Of a stretch of 13,664 nucleotides of DNA, positions 8,118-13,664 are shown in pieces (position 1 is the first letter of the stretch; each line of letters begins with the position of its first letter). The stretch comes from Saccharicrinis sp. UBA6048. GTDB taxonomy: Bacteria; Bacteroidota; Bacteroidia; Bacteroidales; Marinilabiliaceae. The stretch spans positions 1 to 13,664 of the forward strand of contig DIYS01000060.1 in the NCBI GenBank assembly GCA_002429115.1, in the 5' to 3' direction. The notes beneath the pieces were generated by a model that was given only the letters and a program-made list of their open reading frames with translations, had not been told where the DNA came from and did not search any database. A program made the position numbers and the translations under genes.

Positions 8118-8166
8118 GGTTTCAGCAATCAAACAAATGTTTGCCATTAAGGTTAAATGCTGAACC
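8118..8166 (-). promoter_or_regulatory. Structured metH 5' leader, possible cis-regulatory RNA
   Basis: On the minus strand GGTTCAGCA (8166-8158) pairs with TGCTGAAACC (8127-8118) through nine base pairs and one bulged A. The enclosed loop contains a second stem, CAAAC/GTTTG (8143-8139 with 8134-8130). It also contains an AACC that could instead pair with the first GGTT, giving a mutually exclusive fold. The hairpin begins within a few bases of the transcription start predicted from the -7 box and ends about 85 nt before the metH ATG. The loop string ATTTAACC...GGCAA resembles the core of SAM-II riboswitches, but the canonical P1 closure and 3' pseudoknot tail are not evident, so no class is assigned. 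Confidence 0.4.
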
Positions 8167-8168
8167 AA

Positions 8169-8176
8169 CAAAATTA
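8169..8176 (-). promoter_or_regulatory. metH promoter -7 element
   Basis: TAATTTTG on the minus strand is an exact match to the Bacteroidota TAnnTTTG element and is the same octamer as in front of ispD. A TTTG occurs upstream (8190-8193) but with a 13-nt gap instead of the usual 19-21, so the -33 box is weak or absent. Transcription would begin around 8163-8167, directly at the leader hairpin. Confidence 0.45.
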
Positions 8177-8266
8177 AGATAAATTTTGCCAAATGAGACT
8201 TTTGTAAGGATGAAGTATGGCACGATGGCTCAATTCAAGTGGGATGAATGTCTTTGTTATGGCATT

Positions 8267-8307
8267 TGATTAAAAAACCGTCCCGATGTATAAGGACGGT
8301 ATAATCA
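8267..8307 (-). terminator. Intrinsic terminator of the TonB-receptor operon
   Basis: On the minus strand ACCGTCC (8300-8294) and GGACGGT (8283-8277) form a GC-rich 7-bp stem with a 10-nt loop, followed at once by six T. An outer TGATTA/TAATCA pair (8267-8272 and 8302-8307) extends the symmetry. It lies about 115 nt past the receptor stop codon and insulates metH from the upstream operon. Confidence 0.82.
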
Positions 8308-8415
8308 TTTGATGGTATTTGACGAGCTATCGTCACTTTTTGTAGAAGTGGTCAGATGTTGATACAATAAATATAGGTAAAATATTGTAATTGAAAGGCT
8401 TTAATAATCTTTTAG

Positions 8416-10926
8416 TTAGAAGTGAAGCTTTAAGTACAATAATGGCGTGAATGGAACGGCATCAGAGTTTATGATTAAATCGTTGATTTGCTCCAAGGGC
8501 ACGCGGCTAAACTTATTATATTTGATATTGTCAGCATTGGTGATATTCAATACAGAAATTCCAACTTCGCCGGTAAATTTTTGAGAAGATAAACGGTAGA
8601 CCAATGAGCCATCCAGACGATTGTAAGGAGTATCTGTTGCCTCTTGTTTGTAATAATTGGAAAAAACCGGAAAGCCAGATCCATAGATATAACTGGCGGA
8701 TAGGTGAAATGCACCGAGATTAAGAAGACCGGCTAATTTTATTTCATGGCGCTGATCATGGTATGCACGGCGATATTCATTATCATGAAATAATTTCGGG
8801 TAAAGCTCCTCTGATTTTCCTAAGGAATAGGAGGTCCAAATAGAATGACCTTTAAAATCTTTTTTCAGATAAACATCAATCCCGTATGAGCGACCATCGC
8901 CGTAAAACAATAATTCGTTCTGTTTATTTTTTATAAAGCGAGTAATGCCACTATTTTGCTTGAAGTAAGCATCGATGTTAACGATCAAATCCTGGCGGGT
9001 GTAAGCACCACCAACCACATAGTGAGTTGATTTCAATACCGGAATTTCACCGCCGTCAGCCAAAGTCCATGAATACCTGTAGTTACCGTTTTCATCTTCA
9101 ATGGAACTTTTTACCAGGAACTGATGGTACTTACCCCATGAAGCATTCAACTTTAAATTGCCGGATGCCCTATACGATACACTAAAACGCGGATCAAGGT
9201 AAATATCATTACTAAAAAATGAGTGACCATAACGTAAGCCGGCCATCAGATTTAGTTGTGGAGTAATAGCCATCTGATCTTGCAAATATAAATTGATCCG
9301 GTTGGCTCGTTCTGACAAATTGATGTACTCAATATCAAAAGTGTCTTCTATTAGTACCAGATCATTGTTGATCCACTCAATGCCACCAGTAAATGTGTGC
9401 TTTTCGCCAGCCAATAGTTTGTTCTCCCATTTCACGTTGAGCTTGCTCACGTCATTTTGTGCATCATCATCTTTTCTTATGCGACTGATTTTTCTATTTA
9501 AGCGGGAAACTTCCCTGGTATGATAATAATCGGATTGTAGTGACGAATAGCTGGTGATTAAAGATGAAGAATTACCATTCGCCCATGTTTTACCGTAGAA
9601 CATGGTGCCGCCCCATTGAATGTTTTCTTCGATAGTTTGTGTTTGAATATGAAAAGAGAGAGGATTACCGTTAAGGTCATTGAAGATGTCCCGGTCAATA
9701 TTCAATTCAAACTCATCTGAGCCATTGAGGATACTTACGTAGAACAAATCGCCATTATCACCTTGTAAAGAATATTTCAGGTTAAAATCTCTAAAATCGT
9801 AATCCGGCCTGGCATTAACATTAAAGCTGGTTTCCTCAAGCTTATCTATGTAATCAATATCTTCGGTTCCAAAGAGATTATAATATGTTTGGCGAAATGC
9901 AAGCATAAAAGCTGACTTACGATTTATTGGCAATTCTACCATGCCGTTTAAGGTTTCATTGTTGATAAACAGGTTGAGGCCCGCCTGATTAACATTACCG
10001 CTTTTCCCGCTAATGTTGACAATACCACCTATCACATCTTCCTTGGTTGCATAATAGCCTCCTTTATGGATCTCAATGTTTTTAGCCATGTAAGGATTGA
10101 CGGCACTGATGTTGTCTTTGAAGTTTTTAAGGCCCCAAATGGTGAATTCATCAAAAGTAACACGGCTGGTTCCTTCAGGACTACCCCAGATAATCAGATC
10201 GTTGGGTTGCTCGCCAGCCGCCAGAATACCTGGTTGAAGGCGCAAAAGATTAAAGACCGAGTTGTCTCCGTTACCAGGCAGGTAATTGGCAATATGATGG
10301 TTCAGACTTGTCAGTCCGGATGATTCGCCTATCTGTGTTGATTTTTCAACAATATTGTTGGTGATGATTACTTCTTTAATGCCTACGGCGGATGGCGTAA
10401 GGGTGATGATGTGGTTATTTCCGGCTACAAGCGTTGTATCCAACAGGTAGCATCCAAGGTGGGAGGCAGTGACCTGGTAAATACTATCGTCCTTAAAATT
10501 AAAGCTGAACATCCCTTTAATGTCTGTTACGGCCTGTTGATTATTGGCTTTAATATGCGAAAAGGGCAATGGTTCGTCCGTTCCCCTTTCAATAATTTTT
10601 CCAACAAATGTATAGTCTTTCGGTTTCTTCTCTTTCTTCGATGGATAGATGATATACACGTCATCATTCTTCTCATAATCCAGTGGCAAGCCTTTGAGTG
10701 CAGCTTTGAGCGCTTCATCAATGGTTGCAAAGGATTGTTTGATGCTTAACTTATATTGCGACAAGTGCGCATCGTTAAATGAAAACTGAAGGTCATATTT
10801 ATCGCGCCATTCAACCAGCAATTCATTAAGGGGTGTAGACTGACAATCCACCTCGATTGTTTGGGAATAAACCAATGAGGTGGATAGAGTCCAGAAGTAT
10901 ATTAAGCTGACGATTATTTTTTTCAC
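8416..10926 (-). CDS. TonB-dependent outer-membrane receptor with STN signalling domain
   Basis: This 836-residue protein is a transducer-type TonB-dependent receptor. A signal peptide (about 1-21, cut near VYS/QT) precedes an STN domain (about 24-95), the periplasmic module that contacts FecR-like anti-sigma factors. A carboxypeptidase-regulatory-like beta domain (about 106-182) follows, with a TonB-box-like EVIIT at 185-189. The plug (about 203-316) contains PGILAAGEQPNDLIIWG and the usual end KNIEIHKGGYYA, and the rest is a beta-barrel with an aromatic C-terminal Phe. The start codon is GTG (10924-10926); the nearby ATG is out of frame and meets a stop at once. It lies 43 nt after fecR and ends in an intrinsic terminator. 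It is shorter than typical SusC proteins and has no SusD partner. The ligand is unknown; iron chelate, peptide or glycan are all possible. Confidence 0.9.
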   Translation of the reverse strand: MKKIIVSLIYFWTLSTSLVYSQTIEVDCQSTPLNELLVEWRDKYDLQFSFNDAHLSQYKLSIKQSFATIDEALKAALKGLPLDYEKNDDVYIIYPSKKEKKPKDYTFVGKIIERGTDEPLPFSHIKANNQQAVTDIKGMFSFNFKDDSIYQVTASHLGCYLLDTTLVAGNNHIITLTPSAVGIKEVIITNNIVEKSTQIGESSGLTSLNHHIANYLPGNGDNSVFNLLRLQPGILAAGEQPNDLIIWGSPEGTSRVTFDEFTIWGLKNFKDNISAVNPYMAKNIEIHKGGYYATKEDVIGGIVNISGKSGNVNQAGLNLFINNETLNGMVELPINRKSAFMLAFRQTYYNLFGTEDIDYIDKLEETSFNVNARPDYDFRDFNLKYSLQGDNGDLFYVSILNGSDEFELNIDRDIFNDLNGNPLSFHIQTQTIEENIQWGGTMFYGKTWANGNSSSLITSYSSLQSDYYHTREVSRLNRKISRIRKDDDAQNDVSKLNVKWENKLLAGEKHTFTGGIEWINNDLVLIEDTFDIEYINLSERANRINLYLQDQMAITPQLNLMAGLRYGHSFFSNDIYLDPRFSVSYRASGNLKLNASWGKYHQFLVKSSIEDENGNYRYSWTLADGGEIPVLKSTHYVVGGAYTRQDLIVNIDAYFKQNSGITRFIKNKQNELLFYGDGRSYGIDVYLKKDFKGHSIWTSYSLGKSEELYPKLFHDNEYRRAYHDQRHEIKLAGLLNLGAFHLSASYIYGSGFPVFSNYYKQEATDTPYNRLDGSLVYRLSSQKFTGEVGISVLNITNADNIKYNKFSRVPLEQINDLIINSDAVPFTPLLYLKLHF

Positions 10927-10969
10927 GTCACATGCTGATTTTATTAAGTGATTTTAAAGTATTTTGTTG

Positions 10970-11854
10970 TTATTCACTCACTTTATAACCATTATTTGTT
11001 TTAGTCAATTGCAGTCCCATGGCACGACAGATCATATGCATTACTTCATCAGCTGATCGTTGGCGCGTGAAATTACCTGTGTATTGGTAATTATATTTTA
11101 AACTCGACTCTATTCCAACACCGTATTGTCGCTCCACTTCCTCAAATACAACATCAAGCGGCGTTGCGGTAAAAATAAACATATCATTAATCCATGAAAT
11201 AGTTTCCTTGGTGTCAAAGTCTTCCGTGCTTACAACATGTCCATCCCCTTTAATATAGGCCTGCATATTGGGTGTAATATCAGTAGACTCGCCACTGACA
11301 ACACTAACCACTCTCACTTTGCCGGTGTAACAAGTGACTTTATATTCATTTTTTCGTGCATAAATATTGAAGCTGGTACCTAATACAATGGTTCGTCCTT
11401 TAGAAGAAATTACTTCGAAGGATTTTCCTTTATGTACTTTGAAAAAACCTTCTCCTTCGAAATGAACTTCACGACTGAATCGCCACCAATACGGTTGGTA
11501 CTGAATAACTGAGCCTGCATTCAATTCAATGCTCGATCCATCAGGAAGCAAAGCTGTAAGGTGTTGCCCTGCATTGGCGGTTATTGTTTTTGTATAGAAG
11601 CGGAAAAATGTGCCAGTGGCTAATGCAATAACTAGTACAGCAGCTGCTGATAGGATGAGCGGTCTCAGCTTTCTGACTTTACCAGTGTTTTGATCCTGTT
11701 CTTCAGTGTTATTGCTTTTGCCATCCATTAAGGCTTCCATGTCACTCCAGACATCCTCTTTAGATCGTGTGTAAGGCAGCTCAACCTTTGGTAACGACTT
11801 TATAAAGTCATCATCATTGGTCCATTGTTCGTTATTTAAATGATCTCTTTTCAT
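10970..11854 (-). CDS. FecR-family anti-sigma factor
   Basis: This 294-residue inner-membrane anti-sigma factor should hold the ECF sigma factor inactive until the receptor signals. Residues 1-64 form the cytoplasmic sigma-binding part, which includes a Trp-containing amphipathic stretch around 30-43. One transmembrane helix spans about 65-85. The periplasmic part has a FecR domain (about 92-190) with LPDGSSIELNAGS, REVHFEGEGFF and LGTSFNIYA, then a DUF4974 domain (about 226-292) that resembles an STN fold and is the likely receptor contact. Its ATG shares one base with the stop codon of the sigma gene (TAATG), so translation is probably coupled and the two proteins made in proportion. Context and domain order agree fully with FecI/FecR pairs of Bacteroidota. 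Confidence 0.93.
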   Translation of the reverse strand: MKRDHLNNEQWTNDDDFIKSLPKVELPYTRSKEDVWSDMEALMDGKSNNTEEQDQNTGKVRKLRPLILSAAAVLVIALATGTFFRFYTKTITANAGQHLTALLPDGSSIELNAGSVIQYQPYWWRFSREVHFEGEGFFKVHKGKSFEVISSKGRTIVLGTSFNIYARKNEYKVTCYTGKVRVVSVVSGESTDITPNMQAYIKGDGHVVSTEDFDTKETISWINDMFIFTATPLDVVFEEVERQYGVGIESSLKYNYQYTGNFTRQRSADEVMHMICRAMGLQLTKTNNGYKVSE

Positions 11855-12339
11855 TATACTGCCAGTACTTGTCTTAAAAACTGTAATGCATTCTTCATTC
11901 GTTTCTCAACGGCTTTTATGCTTAATTCGAGCCGTTCTGCTATTTCGTGATATTTTAGCTCATCCATCCGGCTCATTAAAAATACCTCCCGTTGAATTTC
12001 CGGCATTTCTTTTATTGCTCTTTCGTAGGCTTGTTTGAGCTCTTTGTAATTCATCTCCTCTTCGGGTGATTGACTCTCTGCTTTGTCGGGTGGTCTTGCA
12101 ATAAAGGCTTGCTCCGTTTTGCTTCGCCTGTATTTACTTATAAACGCATCTTTGGCCATTTTATAAAGCAAGCCAATCAGTTCTTTTGGAGGCTTGTTTA
12201 ATTGTTTTTCCCAAAGCTTCATAAACACTTCCTGTGCTATGTCAGTTGCCAGCTCTGCATCGCCACATCTGTAATAGATGTAATTACGCAATGGATCAAA
12301 ATGCTCGTCAAAAAGTGTTTTAAATTCTCCCCGCTTCAA
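11854..12339 (-). CDS. ECF RNA polymerase sigma factor (FecI-like)
   Basis: This 161-residue ECF sigma factor has only regions 2 and 4. Region 2 (about 7-75) includes the -10-recognising helix DIAQEVFMKLWEK (33-45). A short acidic linker (about 82-98) leads to region 4 (about 105-157), whose helix-turn-helix spans about 130-152 (YHEIAERLELSIKAVEKRM) and reads the -35 element. The only usable start is TTG at 12337-12339. No in-frame ATG lies between it and an upstream TAA, and a later ATG would cut into region 2. The usual family N-terminus, with EFKTLFDEHFDPLRNY, starts right there, which supports the TTG. Its stop overlaps the fecR start by one base. Release by the FecR protein should activate it; imperfect tandem repeats lie in its upstream region. 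Confidence 0.92.
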   Translation of the reverse strand: MKRGEFKTLFDEHFDPLRNYIYYRCGDAELATDIAQEVFMKLWEKQLNKPPKELIGLLYKMAKDAFISKYRRSKTEQAFIARPPDKAESQSPEEEMNYKELKQAYERAIKEMPEIQREVFLMSRMDELKYHEIAERLELSIKAVEKRMKNALQFLRQVLAV

Positions 12340-12361
12340 AATAAATAAAATTGGTTGATAG

Positions 12362-12399
12362 CTTCGTTACTACGTATTAGCTTGGTTACTATGTTACAT
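12362..12399. promoter_or_regulatory. Two imperfect 19-bp direct repeats upstream of the sigma gene
   Basis: Adjacent units at 12362-12380 and 12381-12399 agree at 13 of 19 positions. On the minus strand each contains the core AGTAAC(C/G)AAG. The 19-bp period puts both cores on nearly the same DNA face, as expected for an operator or paired -35-like elements. The GTAAC core also occurs in the promoter-like element of the lipoprotein gene. A standard TAnnTTTG box is not visible in this gap. Confidence 0.35.
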
Positions 12400-12421
12400 T
12401 GATTTGATTAAATTTTTTATA

Positions 12422-12453
12422 AACCCGAAGAAGGCAAAGCTCATCTCCGGGTT
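12422..12453 (-). terminator. Hairpin after the lipoprotein gene, terminator or attenuator
   Basis: AACCCG (12422-12427) pairs with CGGGTT (12448-12453), with an inner AGA/TCT extension after one mismatch. It lies 18 nt past the lipoprotein stop codon. On the minus strand it is followed by TATAAAAAATTT rather than a pure T run, so termination may be partial and allow some read-through into the sigma gene. Confidence 0.5.
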
Positions 12454-12471
12454 ATTTGCCAGGGATGCAGA

Positions 12472-13401
12472 TTATTCTTCGTCAGTTGTTTCGCGTTTTT
12501 GTCTTTTGCGTTCACCAATTTTAAATTCCTTACTGCCTTCTTCTGTTGTCATTGTGGCGAGTTGGTCGCACTCTCCATCACCATAGTTGATCACTGCAAA
12601 GTCAACGCCATTTTTCGATAAGGTCACTTCGCCCGATACGATCCAACGGCAATCGCCTCTTATAGTAAGTGGAGTTGTAATATCTCTGCGATAGGTGTTC
12701 CCGTCAGAATCAGTGCAATTAACATGACCGTTGATCTCAAAAATATCATCCGTATGATCAAGTGGTGTGTCCAAGCCTTCAATCCAGGTTCTTACACGCT
12801 CTGAATTTCGATCTATTGTTGTTCCATCCTCCAAGGTAAAAGTAAGGTCGCGTACAATATTAACCGTTAATTCTTCCGCGTTAAAGGTTTTTACACTTAC
12901 GCCAGTAATGCCAATTTCATCCACACTAAAATCTGTAAATGTTACAGTGCGAATGCCATTGTCGCGGCGAGGAGCCGTTTGGTAAATCTCAATGATGCCC
13001 GCGATTACTCGCCCATTTGTCAATTCAGTACCTTCTCCATAATTTAAGGTTATAGAGCATGGCCAGCCGCCTTCTTCTTTCACAATGTGGATATCCGGAC
13101 ATTTACCCCATCTGTAGCGCTCGCGGTAACGATTTGGTGTTTCAACACCACCAGACTTAAGTGTTGTGCCACTTTGTTCAGCAATCAAACCATCAACCGC
13201 ATTATCGGTGCCTGTAAATAAATCAACTTCATACTCCGCCGCTTCTGCGATATCGTCCAATGAAGCTTCGGTTGTTACAACAGACTCTGTTGTCGATTTT
13301 AGATTAACATCAACCAATGGCATATCGTTAGTTAAACTGTCGTTTTTATCGCACGATGTTAATGCGCCTATTACTGCTAATGAAATTAATACCTTTTTCA
13401 T
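12472..13401 (-). CDS. Secreted lipoprotein of unknown function, upstream of the sigma/FecR module
   Basis: This 309-residue protein starts MKKVLISLAVIGALTSC, a lipoprotein signal with the lipidated Cys17. The following DKNDS is charged, as in surface-export signals of Bacteroidota lipoproteins. A low-complexity acidic/threonine linker (18-85) leads to a beta-rich domain (about 100-297) with Cys101, Cys115, Cys229, Cys251 and Cys278, which may form disulphides. Repeated motifs NYGEG (120-124) and NYGDGECD (272-279), and RTWIEGLDTP (204-213), are recognisable from other uncharacterised Bacteroidota lipoproteins, but I know no function for them. The tail is highly charged (297-309). The gene ends 132 nt before the sigma gene on the same strand, separated by a hairpin. 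It may be a target or partner of the signalling system; that is inference. Confidence 0.85.
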   Translation of the reverse strand: MKKVLISLAVIGALTSCDKNDSLTNDMPLVDVNLKSTTESVVTTEASLDDIAEAAEYEVDLFTGTDNAVDGLIAEQSGTTLKSGGVETPNRYRERYRWGKCPDIHIVKEEGGWPCSITLNYGEGTELTNGRVIAGIIEIYQTAPRRDNGIRTVTFTDFSVDEIGITGVSVKTFNAEELTVNIVRDLTFTLEDGTTIDRNSERVRTWIEGLDTPLDHTDDIFEINGHVNCTDSDGNTYRRDITTPLTIRGDCRWIVSGEVTLSKNGVDFAVINYGDGECDQLATMTTEEGSKEFKIGERKRQKRETTDEE

Positions 13402-13441
13402 AATCTCTTTTTTTATGTGATTAGTTATTTGCTTTCTTATG

Positions 13442-13479
13442 AGCTTCTTTTGAGTCGTATTCGACCCGTTTTTGAAGCT
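13442..13479 (-). promoter_or_regulatory. Two-tier hairpin in the lipoprotein mRNA leader
   Basis: On the minus strand an outer 6-bp stem AGCTTC/GAAGCT (13479-13474 with 13447-13442) encloses a second 6-bp stem GGGTCG/CGACTC with one G-U pair (13467-13462 with 13457-13452) and a 4-nt AATA loop. A-rich strands form the internal loop between them. It ends 40 nt before the ATG, so it lies in the 5' leader and may stabilise the mRNA or control translation. Confidence 0.5.
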
Positions 13480-13483
13480 TTTA

Positions 13484-13520
13484 TATCAGGATACCGTTTA
13501 AAGAAGTTGTTACCCTACCC
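13484..13520 (-). promoter_or_regulatory. Candidate ECF-type promoter of the lipoprotein gene
   Basis: On the minus strand GGGTAGGGTAACAA (13520-13507) is followed 10 nt later by CGGTATCCTGATA (13496-13484). The G/C-rich string is conspicuous in AT-rich surroundings, and the standard TAnnTTTG element is absent. A GTAAC-containing -35-like part and a CGGTATC -10-like part would suit an alternative sigma factor. Transcription would start just ahead of the leader hairpin. Confidence 0.4.
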
Positions 13521-13664
13521 CAAAAATCACTTTTTTTAGCTTTTCGATGTATCTATAAGGTAATCAGTGTGTAATTGTTGAAAATGAATAGGGGTGGAAT
13601 GTAGTCATGCAGGAGAAGTTGAGCAAAAAAAGGTATTGTCATACAAATTGACCATCTCCCAAAA

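Larger units (their letters stand above)
8033..8415. other. 383-nt intergenic stretch: metH leader and promoter plus upstream terminator
   Basis: No convincing gene lies here. From the metH side it holds a leader of about 130 nt with a strong hairpin (8118-8166), a Bacteroidota -7 element (8169-8176), a roughly 90-nt featureless part, and an intrinsic terminator (8271-8300) for the receptor operon. A minor 5-bp hairpin, GACGA/TCGTC (8321-8334), lies between that terminator and the receptor stop codon. I looked for B12-box and S-box signatures and found neither. Confidence 0.6.

Noticed and set aside
8033..8180. Cobalamin riboswitch or S-box (SAM-I) in front of metH
   Set aside because: Neither the B12-box consensus nor the conserved S-box core strings are present on the minus strand; only a simple nested hairpin is supported.
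8321..8334. GACGA/TCGTC hairpin as a separate terminator
   Set aside because: Only 5 bp, followed by a T run on the strand that has no upstream gene; the stronger hairpin at 8271-8300 serves the receptor gene.
10411..10749. 112-codon plus-strand open frame
   Set aside because: It lies fully antisense to the STN and carboxypeptidase-like domains of the receptor, whose protein sequence is clearly conserved; the product has no family features.
8416..10926. SusC-type nutrient importer
   Set aside because: No SusD gene is adjacent, the protein is shorter than typical SusC, and the STN domain plus sigma/FecR genes point to a signalling receptor instead.

Overview
The window looks like a piece of a Bacteroidota chromosome of moderate-to-low GC. 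The evidence is an ECF sigma / FecR (DUF4974) / STN-type TonB receptor cascade, two promoters with the Bacteroidota -7 element (TAATTTTG), almost no Shine-Dalgarno sequences, DUF2461, and AT-rich intergenic repeats built of 7-8 bp units. The repeat style and gene mix would suit Bacteroidia such as Marinilabiliales, but that rank is a guess.

Layout. 1-686 (-): N-terminal part of a LarC-type nickel-pincer cofactor protein, cut by the window edge. 694-721: heptamer repeat. 826-1811 (-): a DUF2461 protein preceded by a small three-helix membrane protein, probably one transcript. 1812-2042: divergent intergenic region with a good promoter for ispD. 2043-3147 (+): ispD (MEP isoprenoid pathway), then an AT-rich orphan two-helix membrane protein. 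3172-3244: large hairpin between convergent genes. 3248-8032 (-): metH then metF, the folate/B12 methionine-synthesis pair, separated by an octamer-repeat hairpin. 8033-8415: a non-coding stretch holding a metH promoter, a structured metH leader and the intrinsic terminator of the next module. 8416-13401 (-): in transcription order, a secreted lipoprotein, an ECF sigma factor, a FecR-like anti-sigma factor and a TonB-dependent receptor with an N-terminal STN signalling domain.

How the genes work together. MetF reduces methylene-THF to methyl-THF, and MetH uses that methyl group to make methionine, so the metH-metF operon is a complete functional unit. The 8416-13401 module is a cell-surface signalling circuit. 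The outer-membrane receptor should sense a ligand through barrel and plug and pass the signal through STN to the periplasmic part of FecR. FecR then releases the ECF sigma factor. The lipoprotein gene just upstream has an unusual promoter-like element (GGGTAGGGTAACAA) and a two-tier leader hairpin, and may be a target of this sigma factor. There is no SusD partner, so this is not a standard SusCD polysaccharide locus.

The most interesting leads are the structured metH leader, which starts almost exactly at the predicted transcription start and has a core loosely reminiscent of SAM-II riboswitches, and the lipoprotein-sigma-FecR-receptor module with its putative operators. Neither can be proven from sequence alone.
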